In this document: in pieces, positions 26,102-34,573 of the stretch
How the letters are laid out: every line of letters begins with the position of its first letter
Position numbering within the stretch: position 1 is the stretch's first letter
Source: Micromonospora violae
GTDB taxonomy: Bacteria; Actinomycetota; Actinomycetes; Mycobacteriales; Micromonosporaceae
Assembly: GCF_004217135.1 (NCBI RefSeq)
Contig: NZ_SHKK01000001.1
Location: 1,612,001-1,676,000, forward strand
DNA: 64,000 nucleotides
Reading direction: 5' to 3'
The notes under the pieces: generated by a model
What the model saw: only the letters and a program-made list of their open reading frames with translations
Databases searched by the model: none
Told to the model about the DNA's origin: nothing
Position numbers and translations under genes: made by a program

Positions 26102-28393
26102 ATGGGTGTGTCGCAACGGTTCAAGAGCAAGTTCCGGCGGTTCCTCCAGCGCCCCGGCTCGACCGTGGATCTTGCTCCGCTGGAGAAGCTGCTGCCGGCG
26201 ATCGAGGCGCGCGAGGCTGACCTCGCCGCGCTCGACGACGCCGAGCTGACCGAGGCCGCGGGTGCCGCCGCCGGTTACGAGGAGATCTGCGCCGTCGGCC
26301 GCGAGGCCGCCCGCCGTGGCCTCGACCAGCGGCCGTACGACGTGCAGCTGCTCGGCGCGATGTCGCTGCTCTCCGGCAAGGTCGCCGAGATGGCCACCGG
26401 TGAGGGCAAGACCCTGACCGCCACGATCGCCGCGTACGGGCACGTCCGGCTCGGCAACGGCCCGGTGCACGTGCTCACCATCAACGACTACCTGGCCCGC
26501 CGCGACGCCCAGTGGATGGAGCCGGTCTACACCCTGCTCGGCCTCACCGTCGGCTGGGTCAACGAGGCGTCCACCCCGCAGGAGCGGCGCGACGCGTACG
26601 CCTGCGACGTCACCTACGTCTCGGTCAGCGAGGCGGGCTTCGACTACCTGCGCGACCAGCTGGTCACCGAGGTGGAAGACCGGGTGCAGCCGGCGCTGAC
26701 CACCGCCATCGTCGACGAGGCCGACTCGATCATGATCGACGAGGCCCGGGTGCCGATGGTCCTGGCCGGCGCGGTGCCGGGCGAGCAGGACCCGGTGCAC
26801 GCCGCCGCCGCGCTCGTCCGTGGCCTGCGCAAGAGCAAGCACTACACGGTCGCCGAGGACGGGCGCAGCGTGGCGTTCACCTCCGCCGGCCTGGCCGCCA
26901 TCGAGGCCAAGCTCGGCATCGACCTGTACGACGAGGAGCACGTCGCGCAGCTCTCCGCGGTCAACGTGGCGCTGCACGCGCACGCCCTGCTGCACCGTGA
27001 CGTGGATTACATCGTCCGCGACGGCACGGTCGAGCTGGTCGACGAGATGCGCGGCCGGGTGGCCCAGCGTCGCCGCTGGCCGGACGGTCTGCAGGCCGCG
27101 GTCGAGGCCAAGGAGGGGCTGGACGCCACCGCCGAGGGCGAGGTGCTCGGCACCATCGCCATGCAGGCGTACATCGCGCTCTACCCGAAGGTGTGCGGGA
27201 TGACCGCCACCGCGGTGCACGTCGGCGACCAGCTGCGGGAGTTCTTCAATCTCGAGGTCGCGGTGATCCCGCCGAACACCCCGTGCATCCGTGAGGACGA
27301 ACCGGACCGCATCTACGCCACCCGGGCGGAGAAGGACGAGGCGCTCGTCGACGAGATCCAGCGCGCGCACGCCAAGGGGCGCCCGGTGCTGGTCGGCACC
27401 CTGGACGTCAAGGAGTCCGAAGGTTTGGCCGCCGGGCTGAACGCCGCCGGGGTGCCCTGCGTGGTGCTGAACGCCAAGAACGACGATGAGGAAGCGGCGA
27501 TCATCGCCGAGGCCGGCGCGTACGGCGCGGTGACCGTCTCCACCCAGATGGCCGGTCGGGGCGTCGACATCCGGCTCGGCGGCAGCGACCAGGCCGACCG
27601 GGAGCGGGTCGCCGAGCTGGGCGGGCTCTACGTGATCGGCAGCGGCCGGCACGACAGTCGCCGCGTGGACGACCAGCTGCGCGGTCGGGCCGGCCGGCAG
27701 GGTGACCCGGGCGGCTCGGTCTTCTTCGTCAGTCTGGAGGACGACCTCGTCGTCCGGCACGCCGCCGACTCGGTGCCCGCCTCGCCGCGGATGAACGCCG
27801 ACGGCCTGGTCACCGACGAGCAGGTCGACTACGCGGTGGAGCACGCCCAGCGGGTCGCCGAGGGCGTCAACCACGAGATCCACCGCAACACCTGGCGCTA
27901 CAGCGTGGTGATCGAGCAGCAGCGCAAGGCCCTGGCCGCGCGCCGGGAGCGCCTGCTGACCAGCGACGTGGCCGCGGTGATGCTGCTCGAGAAGGAGCCG
28001 GACAAGGCCGGCGAGATGGACGAGGATCTGCTCGCCCGTGCCGCCCGGTCGATCGCGCTCTACCACCTGGACCGGCTCTGGGCCGAGCACCTGGCCGAGC
28101 TGTCGGAGGTCCGCGAGGGCGTGCACCTGCGCGCGCTGGGCCGGCTCGACCCGCTGGACGAGTTCCACCGGGCGGCGGTGCCGGCGTTCAACGACCTGAT
28201 CCCGGAGATCGAGGCCCGCACCATCGCCACCTTCCTGGAGACCGAATTCGATGAGGACTGGCAGCCCGACGACGGCACCCTGGTCCGGCCCACCGCCACG
28301 TGGACGTACCTGGTGCACGACAACCCGTTCGGGTCCGAGCTCGACCGTCTGATCGCGTCGATCGGTCGGCGGCTCGGCGGGGGCTCACGCTGA
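26102..28393 (+). CDS. secA2: Accessory preprotein translocase ATPase SecA2
   Basis: A 763-residue SecA paralogue, shorter than housekeeping SecA and lacking the C-terminal zinc-binding tail, as is usual for SecA2. Motifs: Walker A M-A-T-G-E-G-K-T, DEAD-type IVDEADSIMIDEAR, VLTINDYLARRDAQWM, and helicase motif VSTQMAGRGVDIRLGG. SecA2 exports a subset of proteins in actinobacteria and cooperates with SecYEG. ATG 26102 is chosen over TTG 26093. No SecY2 or glycoprotein substrate genes are near, so it is an actinobacterial-type SecA2 without a dedicated channel. Confidence 0.93.
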   Translation: MGVSQRFKSKFRRFLQRPGSTVDLAPLEKLLPAIEAREADLAALDDAELTEAAGAAAGYEEICAVGREAARRGLDQRPYDVQLLGAMSLLSGKVAEMATGEGKTLTATIAAYGHVRLGNGPVHVLTINDYLARRDAQWMEPVYTLLGLTVGWVNEASTPQERRDAYACDVTYVSVSEAGFDYLRDQLVTEVEDRVQPALTTAIVDEADSIMIDEARVPMVLAGAVPGEQDPVHAAAALVRGLRKSKHYTVAEDGRSVAFTSAGLAAIEAKLGIDLYDEEHVAQLSAVNVALHAHALLHRDVDYIVRDGTVELVDEMRGRVAQRRRWPDGLQAAVEAKEGLDATAEGEVLGTIAMQAYIALYPKVCGMTATAVHVGDQLREFFNLEVAVIPPNTPCIREDEPDRIYATRAEKDEALVDEIQRAHAKGRPVLVGTLDVKESEGLAAGLNAAGVPCVVLNAKNDDEEAAIIAEAGAYGAVTVSTQMAGRGVDIRLGGSDQADRERVAELGGLYVIGSGRHDSRRVDDQLRGRAGRQGDPGGSVFFVSLEDDLVVRHAADSVPASPRMNADGLVTDEQVDYAVEHAQRVAEGVNHEIHRNTWRYSVVIEQQRKALAARRERLLTSDVAAVMLLEKEPDKAGEMDEDLLARAARSIALYHLDRLWAEHLAELSEVREGVHLRALGRLDPLDEFHRAAVPAFNDLIPEIEARTIATFLETEFDEDWQPDDGTLVRPTATWTYLVHDNPFGSELDRLIASIGRRLGGGSR

Positions 28394-28401
28394 TGTGACC
28401 G

Positions 28402-28443
28402 TCGGGGCCCCGGTCGCGCCTGAGTGCGCGGCAGGGGCCCCGA
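28402..28443 (+). terminator. Hairpin terminator after secA2
   Basis: A 10-bp perfect stem TCGGGGCCCC / GGGGCCCCGA around a loop that itself contains GCGC-GCGC pairing, nine bases after the secA2 stop. Confidence 0.6.
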
Positions 28444-28451
28444 TTTACGCC

Positions 28452-28477
28452 GTTTCGACCCAGCTTTCCCAGGGTAG
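28452..28477 (+). promoter_or_regulatory. SigB-type promoter of the GAF-ANTAR gene
   Basis: GTTT (28452-28455), 16-base spacer, GGGTAG (28472-28477). A strong match to GNNT-N14-16-GGGTA, followed by a leader of roughly 85 bases to the GTG at 28572. Confidence 0.7.
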
Positions 28478-28571
28478 TAGGGCGGGTCGGTCGAGTCGGG
28501 AGAGAGCAGACAATGACACAGGTGACGATCCTTGCCGGGCAGGCGCGCGACGCCACGGGGGCTGCGAACCG

Positions 28572-29312
28572 GTGAACCTCGACACGCGGGAACCGGTGGT
28601 GCAGACCCTCGGCGTCCTGGAAGCAGCCGCGCTGTTACGGGAGCTGACCGCCGGGCTGATCAGCCTGACCGACTTTGATGAGGCCCTGCTGGCGCTGGTC
28701 CGGGTCACCCGGGACGCCGTCGCCGGGGTGCGCTGGTGCGGGTTCACCGCCCTGCGGGCCGGCGAGCCGGCCGGGGTGGCCGCCTCCGACGACGGGCTGG
28801 CCGGGCTGGACGACCTGCGACACGGGCCGGACTCGCCGGCGATGAGCGCGATCCGCCGCCGCGAGATGATCCTCGCCGCCGACCTGGCCGGTGAGCCCCG
28901 CTGGCCGGCCTGGACGGCCCGCGCCCGCGACCTCGGCGTACGCGGGGTGATCTCCGCACCGGTCGACATCGACGACCAGGTGATAGGCGCGATCAACCTC
29001 TACGCCGCCGCGCCGGACGTGTTGACCCCGCAGCATCAGTTGACCGCGATGCTGCTCGCCGAACACGCCGGCCTGCTGCTCGCCGCCGTCCGCGACCGTG
29101 GCCGGCAGCACACCCTCGCGGGCGAACGGGACGCCTCGCTCCTGCACGAGGGCGTGGTGGGCCAGGCCGTCGGCGTGATCATGACGCAGCGCGGCTGCCC
29201 GCCGGCCGAGGCCCTCGACGTGCTGCGAGCCGCCGCCTCGTCGCTGGACATCCCACTGCGCGAGGTGGCCGAGCGACTGGTCCGCACGGTCTCCCGCCAG
29301 CGCGACACCTGA
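28572..29312 (+). CDS. GAF and ANTAR domain transcription antitermination regulator
   Basis: A 246-residue regulator. The GAF domain spans about residues 20-170 (ligand or redox sensing) and the C-terminal ANTAR RNA-binding domain about residues 185-245 (VVGQAVGVIMTQRGCPPAEALDVLR). ANTAR proteins bind tandem hairpins in nascent RNA and prevent termination. The GTG start at 28572 is chosen because upstream sequence contains the promoter; no strong ribosome site is visible. It has a SigB-type promoter, placing it in the stress response. Its RNA targets are not identifiable here. Confidence 0.88.
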   Translation: MNLDTREPVVQTLGVLEAAALLRELTAGLISLTDFDEALLALVRVTRDAVAGVRWCGFTALRAGEPAGVAASDDGLAGLDDLRHGPDSPAMSAIRRREMILAADLAGEPRWPAWTARARDLGVRGVISAPVDIDDQVIGAINLYAAAPDVLTPQHQLTAMLLAEHAGLLLAAVRDRGRQHTLAGERDASLLHEGVVGQAVGVIMTQRGCPPAEALDVLRAAASSLDIPLREVAERLVRTVSRQRDT

Positions 29313-29370
29313 CCCCGGCCCCGGCCCCGGCCCCGGCCCTGCGTCGACGGCGGTTGGGGCGATGGCCCGC

Positions 29371-29449
29371 GTGATCGACTCGGGTTTCTTGACATCGCGG
29401 TGTCACGGTCTCGCGGATGCCCCGACTTCCTGAAAACCGAGTCGATCAC
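29371..29449. repeat. 79-bp intergenic palindromic element, copy A
   Basis: The ends are inverted: left GTGATCGACTCGGGTTTC, right arm reading as its approximate reverse complement ending in CCGAGTCGATCAC. A second copy of identical length, similar sequence and the same ends lies at 40789-40867. Centre sequences are related but diverged. REP/MITE-like in appearance; no coding capacity. Confidence 0.8.
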
Positions 29450-29507
29450 ACGATCGGCGCCGGCCGCGCTGCCCGTTCTCCCTGTCACCGGCGAGTCGGG
29501 CCGCATC

Positions 29508-29533
29508 GTTTCGCCGTGACCGGCCCCGGGTAG
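29508..29533 (+). promoter_or_regulatory. SigB-type promoter of the DUF2231 gene
   Basis: GTTT (29508-29511), 16-base spacer, GGGTAG (29528-29533), ending 41 bases before the start at 29575. A full match to GNNT-N14-16-GGGTA. Confidence 0.7.
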
Positions 29534-29574
29534 CACTCTGGTCAGACGAGCTGCGCCGACGCGGGGGAGGACCG

Positions 29575-30060
29575 ATGCAGAGCCGGCTGCGGGTGCAGGG
29601 ACATCCGATCCAACCGATGCTGGTGACGTTCCCGCTCGGGCTCTTCGTCAGTGCCACCGTCTTCGACCTCACCGACGTGATCGGCGGGCCCGCGTTCCTC
29701 GGCGAGGTCGGATACTGGACGGGCATCGCCGCCCTCGTCGCCGCCGCGCTGACCGCCGTGGCCGGCATGGTCGACCTGTGGGACGTGCCCGGTGACCGCA
29801 CCCGCCGTACCGCTGTCGCCTTCAACCTGGTGAACGCGGTGATGGCCGCCATGTTCCTGCTCACCTGCCTGGTCCGGTCACACTCCCCGCAGCGCGGCGC
29901 GTCGGTCGCGATCCTGGTCACCGAGCTGGTCGCGCTGGCCGTCGGCGGGGTCGGCGTGCACCTGGGCGCCCGGCTGATGCGTCAGTTCGACAGCGGTCGC
30001 GCCGAGGCCGGCGGCCTGGACGCGCTCGCCAACTCCAGCGGCGAGATCGCCCGTCCCTGA
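29575..30060 (+). CDS. DUF2231 membrane protein
   Basis: A 161-residue membrane protein with four predicted helices (PMLVTFPLGLFVSATVFDL, IAALVAAALTAVAGMVDLW, AFNLVNAVMAAMFLLTCLV, AILVTELVALAVGGVGVHLG). The N-terminal G-H-P-I-Q-P-M-L-V-T-F-P-L-G motif defines DUF2231, which is found near haem or redox stress proteins. ATG 29575 follows GGGGAGG. It has its own SigB-type promoter. Function not established. Confidence 0.88.
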   Translation: MQSRLRVQGHPIQPMLVTFPLGLFVSATVFDLTDVIGGPAFLGEVGYWTGIAALVAAALTAVAGMVDLWDVPGDRTRRTAVAFNLVNAVMAAMFLLTCLVRSHSPQRGASVAILVTELVALAVGGVGVHLGARLMRQFDSGRAEAGGLDALANSSGEIARP

Positions 30061-30284
30061 CCCGACCCGCCCGCCCCGCCCGCCCTTGACCCCCACTGCC
30101 CGCCCTTGACCCGCACCTGACCCGACCCGCGCGGTGGGGCGGCGCGATCTGCCTGGCGGGCCCCGATCCGCCGCGCATAGCCCGATCTGCCAGGCGCGCC
30201 GGCTCGTCCGGGAACCGGGCGCGCGGTCGGCGGCCTCCTGTGCGGGGCCAGCGCCCGTGCGGCTGATCGGTCTACCATCCGCGG

Positions 30285-30479
30285 ATGACCTCCTCTCTGG
30301 ACACGCTCCCGAAGATCGGCGCGCCCGCCACCCGGGCCCTGCACGACGCGGGCTACACCGCGTTGCGCCAGCTCGCGGGCGTCCCCCGGGCGGACCTGGC
30401 CAAGCTGCACGGCATGGGCCCGAAGGCGCTCGTAACCCTCCAGGCCGCCCTCGAAGAGCACGGGCTCGGCCTCGGCTGA
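30285..30479 (+). CDS. Small helix-hairpin-helix DNA-binding-like protein
   Basis: A 64-residue protein with two helix-hairpin-helix-like segments: LPKIGAPATRALHDAGY and LAKLHGMGPKALVTLQAAL. This resembles stand-alone proteins related to the RNA polymerase alpha C-terminal domain or HhH DNA-binding modules, with the G-x-G hairpins at I-G-A-P and G-M-G-P. It may bind DNA non-specifically. The upstream 224 bases contain C-rich CCCGCCCTTGACCC-type repeats but no obvious promoter. Confidence 0.75.
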   Translation: MTSSLDTLPKIGAPATRALHDAGYTALRQLAGVPRADLAKLHGMGPKALVTLQAALEEHGLGLG

Positions 30480-30485
30480 GATCCC

Positions 30486-30615
30486 CGAGGCGCGCGGTCC
30501 ACCGTGGCGGTCCGGCGGTCGACCAGGGGTCCGGCGGTCCACCAAGCGTGGTCCGGCGGTCCACCAGGGCGGTCTGGCGGTCCACTAAGCGCGGTCCGGC
30601 GGTCCGGCGGGCTGG
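30486..30615. repeat. Imperfect GGTCCGGCGGTCCACC repeats
   Basis: Six or more degenerate copies of a GGTCCGGCGGTCCACCA-type motif with irregular 20-30 base spacing between the HhH gene and the methyltransferase gene. Non-coding; no function assigned. Confidence 0.6.
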
Positions 30616-30662
30616 TGGCAAATGGGTTGCCGGCCGGGTGGGTGGCCGCGAGGCTGACCGCC

Positions 30663-31421
30663 ATGATCAGTGAGCATGACGCCGAGGACCTGATCGCGGA
30701 GGCCGCGGCCGCGCCCGTGGATGGTTGGGGCTTCGGGTGGCTGGCCGGTCGGGCCACCGAGGAGCGTCCACCCTGGGGGTACGCCCGGCTCGTCGCCGAC
30801 CGGATGGCGCACGCCGACGCGGCGCTGGACGTGGACACCGGCGGTGGGGAGGTGCTGGCCGAGGTGCCGCGCCCACCGAAGCTGCTGACGGCGACCGAGG
30901 CGTGGCCGCCGAATGTCGAGGTCGCCCGACGGACCCTGCGCCGGGTCGGCGCGTCGGTGGTGGCGGTCGCGCCGGACGGGCCGCTGCCGTTTCGTGACGC
31001 CTCGTTCGACCTGGTGGTGAGTCGGCATCCGGTGCGTACCGACTGGGTGCAGACGGCGCGGGTGCTGCGGCCGGGTGGGACGTTCCTGTCGCAGCAGATC
31101 GGGGCCGGCACCATGCGGGAGCTGAGTGAGGCGATCCTCGGGCCGTTGCCGCCGCCGACCCAGCGGCACCCCGAGCACGCGGTCGCCGCCGCCGAAGCCG
31201 CCGGACTGCGGGTGGTCGACCTGCGCCGGGCCACCCTGCGGGCGACCTTCGCCGACATCGGGGCGGTGGTCTGGTTTCTGCGCAAGGTGATCTGGACGGT
31301 GCCCGGGTTCACCGTCGACCGCTACCGCGGACCGCTGCGCGACCTCCACCAGCGCATCGCCAACGAAGGCCCCTTCGTCGCCCACGCTCAACGCTTCCTC
31401 ATCGAGGCCACCCGCCCCTGA
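30663..31421 (+). CDS. Class I SAM-dependent methyltransferase
   Basis: A 252-residue protein with the Rossmann methyltransferase layout: motif I ALDVDTGGGEVLAEV, acidic loop TEAWPPNVEVARRTL, motif IV-like PFRDASFDLVVSRHPV and VLRPGGTFLSQQ. It should methylate a small molecule or RNA with S-adenosylmethionine; acceptor unknown. ATG 30663 is chosen over earlier starts that run through repeat DNA. A palindromic element follows 11 bases after the stop. Confidence 0.85.
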   Translation: MISEHDAEDLIAEAAAAPVDGWGFGWLAGRATEERPPWGYARLVADRMAHADAALDVDTGGGEVLAEVPRPPKLLTATEAWPPNVEVARRTLRRVGASVVAVAPDGPLPFRDASFDLVVSRHPVRTDWVQTARVLRPGGTFLSQQIGAGTMRELSEAILGPLPPPTQRHPEHAVAAAEAAGLRVVDLRRATLRATFADIGAVVWFLRKVIWTVPGFTVDRYRGPLRDLHQRIANEGPFVAHAQRFLIEATRP

Positions 31422-31432
31422 CCCCCGACACG

Positions 31433-31509
31433 CGTCGATCATGCAGTTGTGATGCCCCGCAAAAGCCAAAATTCTGGACAACCTTCCCACCACAACTGCA
31501 AGATCGACG
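31433..31509. repeat. 77-bp intergenic palindromic element, copy C
   Basis: Inverted ends: CGTCGATCATGCAGTTGTG on the left and CACAACTGCAAGATCGACG on the right, with an A/T-rich centre unusual for this genome. Related to the element at 54381-54458. It may double as a terminator for the methyltransferase gene. A run of GGGGC repeats follows to about 31570. Confidence 0.85.
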
Positions 31510-31581
31510 GGGCGGGGCGGGGCGGGGCGGGGCTCGGCAGGGTGCGGCAGGGCGGGGTGCGGCAGGGTGGCGGCGGGGCTT

Positions 31582-32532
31582 CTAGTGGGGGTGGGTTTGG
31601 TGGTGGGTGGCTAGGGCGTCGGAGCCGAAGTCACTGGCGGGGCGGCGCAGCACGGTGTGCGCGTGGTTGCCGTCCGCGCTGGTGTTGTCGTACTCGATCA
31701 GTAGGTCGTCGCCCTGCACCCGGTAGTAGTGCCGCCGCCCGGGGTGGGTCGGGCCGGCCCAGGCGAAGTGCAGCTCGCCGCCGTCGATCCGTCTCGCCTC
31801 GCGGATGGCCAACTCGGGTGGCAGCCGGTCAAGGTAGAGGGCGACCACCTGGTCGAGCAGCGCGCGGCCGGTCGGTCCCAGCCGCTGCGCCGGTACGCCG
31901 AGCGGTTCCAGCGGCGCGTCGACCCGCCCCCGGGTGGCGCTGATGATGTCGGCCGGCGCCTCGTCGGCGATGATCGCGGCGGCCCGTTCGGCCGGGCCCA
32001 GCGCGTCGAGCAGGGCTCGGGCCAGGTCCTCCTCGACGCCGAGGGGGCGGGAGACCGGCCGACCGGCGTAGCGGACCGCGGCGGGGTTGGCGCCGAAGAA
32101 GATCGGGGCGGGGGAGACCTGACCGTCCACCACTGTCATGTTCACCGACAGGTGGTGCCCTTCGAGGCGCCACGCCCAGCGGTCGTCGCGCGCCGGGTCG
32201 CCGAACACGGCCACCCAGTAGTCGGCGCTGTGGCGTCCGCGCTGCCAGCCTTCGGTCCGGTCCAGCACCTCCTCCAGCGAGAGGATCGCCATCGCCTGCG
32301 CGTACGCCGAAGGGCTGAGCGCGGTGGCCAGCAGGCGGTGCGCGGCCTTGCGGCCGGCGATGTCGAGCTCGGCGAGGCAGACACCCGGCCGGGGGCGGGG
32401 CCGGTATTCCAGCCAGCGTCGGGCCGCCTCGTCGTCGAACGAGTACCGGACGCTCTCAAGGGCGACGGGGTCGAGCGCGGTCAGTAGCGCGATGCTGGCG
32501 GCCCGCATCTGCTCCGGCAGAGGATCTTCCAC
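31582..32532 (-). CDS. DUF3500 domain-containing protein
   Basis: A 316-residue protein of DUF3500, a family of unknown function. Recognisable segments are YSFDDEAARRWLEYRPRP, LEGHHLSVNMTVVDGQVSPAP, FFGANPAAVRYAGRP, and the C-terminal LIEYDNTSADGNHAHTVLRRP. The conserved His/Asp/Asn positions (G-H-H-L-S-x-N, N-H-A-H) hint at a metal-dependent enzyme, but no activity is known to me. It is followed upstream at 31 bases by the ankyrin gene on the same strand. Confidence 0.85.
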   Translation of the reverse strand: MEDPLPEQMRAASIALLTALDPVALESVRYSFDDEAARRWLEYRPRPRPGVCLAELDIAGRKAAHRLLATALSPSAYAQAMAILSLEEVLDRTEGWQRGRHSADYWVAVFGDPARDDRWAWRLEGHHLSVNMTVVDGQVSPAPIFFGANPAAVRYAGRPVSRPLGVEEDLARALLDALGPAERAAAIIADEAPADIISATRGRVDAPLEPLGVPAQRLGPTGRALLDQVVALYLDRLPPELAIREARRIDGGELHFAWAGPTHPGRRHYYRVQGDDLLIEYDNTSADGNHAHTVLRRPASDFGSDALATHHQTHPH

Positions 32533-32563
32533 CGCCTCTGTATACCGGCCGGTCGTGCCGGTG

Positions 32564-32956
32564 TCAGCCGACGCGCAGCAGCCGCGTCATCTCCGCCAGC
32601 TCGAAGAAGCGCGCGGTCTCGATGGCCGACGGGTTGCCGTGTGCCGGGTCCGCCCCGGCGGCGAGCAGCGCGCGGACCGCGTCGGCGCTGCTGCGGAAAA
32701 CCGCCGCGGCCAACGCGGTCTGCCCCCGGTCGTTCGCCCGGGAGTGGTCGGCACCCCGGCTGAGCAGGGCTTGCACCGTGTCCGGGTGGGCGTGGTACGC
32801 GGCCAGGATGAGCAGCGTGTCGCCCTTGTCGTTGGTGAAGTTGACCGGCAGGCCGGCGTCGAGTTGTGCCGCCAGTTCCTCGGTGGAGCCGGCGCGGGCC
32901 AGGTCGAACATCCGGTGCGCGAACGCCAGCGTCTCCGCGTCGAGGTCCTCGGTCAC
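32564..32956 (-). CDS. Ankyrin repeat protein
   Basis: A 130-residue protein with about three ankyrin repeats, e.g. F-T-N-D-K-G-D-T-L-L-I-L-A-A-Y-H-A-H and R-A-N-D-R-G-Q-T-A-L-A-A-A-V-F-R, each with the D-x-x-G-x-T-x-L-x-x-A turn. Ankyrin proteins mediate protein-protein contacts; small cytosolic versions in actinobacteria sometimes pair with catalases or regulators. It sits 31 bases upstream of DUF3500 in the same orientation, so they may be co-transcribed. Confidence 0.9.
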   Translation of the reverse strand: MTEDLDAETLAFAHRMFDLARAGSTEELAAQLDAGLPVNFTNDKGDTLLILAAYHAHPDTVQALLSRGADHSRANDRGQTALAAAVFRSSADAVRALLAAGADPAHGNPSAIETARFFELAEMTRLLRVG

Positions 32957-33050
32957 CGGTCCAGGATAGGGCGGCCGACCCTGATAGGTTGCTCGGCCGG
33001 CGTGACCGCGGCTGACGCCGCCCTCGGCGCGCTACCTGGGGGAGGTTCCG

Positions 33051-33428
33051 ATGGGTGAGACGGTGTACGTGGGCAACGCGGGTGTCGACGGCGCCACCAA
33101 CGCCGGTTGGCTGCTCGGGCACTTCGCGCCGCCGGGGGAGATCCGGCACAGCACCGACGTCGAGGTGAAGTGGGGCGTGCATCCGCCCGGGGAGGCCCGG
33201 TCGCGGTGGGCGACCGGCGAGGTGCGTACCACGTTGCTCGTCCTCGTCGAGGGCTGTTTTCGGGTGGAGTTGCCGGACCGGACGGTACGGCTGGGCGCGC
33301 CGGGCGACTACGTGGTGTGGGCTCGTGGTGTGGACCATTCCTGGTTCGCCGAGCGGGCGTCGGTGGTGTTGACGGTGCGCTGGCCCTCGCTGCCGGGCTA
33401 CCGGGTGGATCCGCCGGTGCTGCGCTGA
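33051..33428 (+). CDS. Cupin-like small-barrel protein
   Basis: A 125-residue protein with a cupin-type pattern: VEVKWGVHPPGEARSRWA, LVLVEGCFRVEL, LGAPGDYVVWARGVDHSW. The second cupin motif P-G-D-Y-V-x(6)-H is visible, but the first motif lacks the usual H-x-H, so metal binding is doubtful. ATG 33051 follows GGGGAGG. It is divergent from the ankyrin gene. Function unknown. Confidence 0.7.
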   Translation: MGETVYVGNAGVDGATNAGWLLGHFAPPGEIRHSTDVEVKWGVHPPGEARSRWATGEVRTTLLVLVEGCFRVELPDRTVRLGAPGDYVVWARGVDHSWFAERASVVLTVRWPSLPGYRVDPPVLR

Positions 33429-33475
33429 TCGACCCGAACGGCTGACCTGCGTCCCAACAGACGGAATTACCTACT

Positions 33476-33489
33476 AAACCTATAGGCTT
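33476..33489. promoter_or_regulatory. AT-rich palindrome upstream of the cysteine dioxygenase operon
   Basis: AAACCTATAGGCTT, a near-perfect palindrome around CCTATAGG, sits in an unusually A/T-rich 45 bases that start ATTACCTACTAAACC. Its position 51 bases before the operon suggests an operator overlapping the promoter. The regulator is unknown. Confidence 0.5.
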
Positions 33490-33539
33490 TACCGTCTAGA
33501 GTACGAGGGCACCCCGCCGAACGACCGCGAGGAACCGCC

Positions 33540-33995
33540 ATGACGCACCACCGTCCGGAGCCTGACCTGCTCACCATCGCCGCCGGGTGGGCCGACCCGG
33601 CCGGCTGGCCGGTCACGCTGCGGTTCGACCCGGCCGCACGCTGGTACGCCCGCCTCGCCGTCACCGACGAGCACGAGGTCTGGGCGCTGACCTGGCTGCC
33701 GGGGCAGGGCACCGACCTGCACGATCACGGCGGCTCGTCCGGAGCGTTCCGGGTGGTCAGCGGCGCGCTCACCGAGGAGACGGTCCGCGCCGGCCGACTA
33801 CGCCCCCGACTGCTGCCCGCCGGCGTCGGCCGCCGCTTCGGCCCCCGGCACGTGCACCAGGTGACCAACCGGGGTCCCGCGCCGGCGGTCAGCGTGCACG
33901 TCTACCGGCCGGCGCTGCTGCGGATGACCCGCTACCACCTCCTGGACGGTCGGCTGCGGGTCGCCGAGGTCGCCGAGGCCGGCCGGTCCTGGTAG
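33540..33995 (+). CDS. Cysteine dioxygenase family protein
   Basis: A 151-residue cupin of the cysteine dioxygenase type, an iron(II) enzyme oxidising the thiol of cysteine or a related small thiol. The metal motif [10 protein letters not shown], with the next histidine in RHVHQVTN, provides the three-histidine site. It is shorter than mammalian enzymes, as usual in bacteria. The rhodanese gene begins 39 bases downstream, so the operon probably handles sulfur from cysteine or mycothiol-derived thiols. Confidence 0.88.
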   Translation: MTHHRPEPDLLTIAAGWADPAGWPVTLRFDPAARWYARLAVTDEHEVWALTWLPGQGTDLHDHGGSSGAFRVVSGALTEETVRAGRLRPRLLPAGVGRRFGPRHVHQVTNRGPAPAVSVHVYRPALLRMTRYHLLDGRLRVAEVAEAGRSW

Positions 33996-34034
33996 TCGCG
34001 CACCGAGATCCCCCGTCACCGGAAGGAACCGAGA

Positions 34035-34523
34035 ATGCAGATGACCGCCGAGCACTGTCCCGTCCCCGTCCCGCCGCCGGGCTCCCGGGGCATCGACGAG
34101 ATCCTGGCCGCCGCGCGGGCCCGGCTGCACCGGCTGGATCCGGAGCGGGCGCACCTGGCGTACCGGGCCGGAGCGCTGCTGGTCGACATCCGCCCCGCCG
34201 CGCAGCGGGCCGCGCACGGCCTGGTGCCGGGCTCGCTCATCGTGGAGCGCAACGTGCTGGAGTGGCGCTTCGACCCGCGCTGCCCGGCCCGGCTGCCGCA
34301 GGCCGTCGACTACGACGTGCCGGTGATGATCCTCTGCCAGGAGGGCTACACCTCGTCGTTGGCCGCCGCCGCGTTGCAGGACGTCGGCCTGCACCGGGCC
34401 ACCGATGTGGTCGGTGGGTTCGCCGCCTGGCGGATCGCCGGCCTGCCCGCCCTCGGCCCGACCCCACTGCACCACCCCTCACCCCTTGCGTCCCCGGTCA
34501 ACGCCGGTCGGGCGCGCCACTGA
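34035..34523 (+). CDS. Rhodanese-like sulfurtransferase
   Basis: A single-domain rhodanese of 162 residues. The start [22 protein letters not shown] and the active-site loop [15 protein letters not shown] with its catalytic cysteine are clear, followed by VGGFAAWR. Rhodaneses carry a persulfide and transfer sulfane sulfur. Coupling with the cysteine dioxygenase upstream suggests sulfur oxidation or detoxification. The Pro/His-rich tail after the domain is unremarkable. Confidence 0.9.
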   Translation: MQMTAEHCPVPVPPPGSRGIDEILAAARARLHRLDPERAHLAYRAGALLVDIRPAAQRAAHGLVPGSLIVERNVLEWRFDPRCPARLPQAVDYDVPVMILCQEGYTSSLAAAALQDVGLHRATDVVGGFAAWRIAGLPALGPTPLHHPSPLASPVNAGRARH

Positions 34524-34573
34524 CCGTCACGCCACACCCGGCGTGGCGGGCGTACCGCCACTCAGGAGGCACC

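Noticed and set aside
26048..28318. A 756-codon open frame on the minus strand opposite secA2
   Set aside because: It is a mirror frame of a clearly conserved gene; its product is Val/Gly/His/Arg-rich without any domain. High-GC codons leave few stops on the antisense strand.
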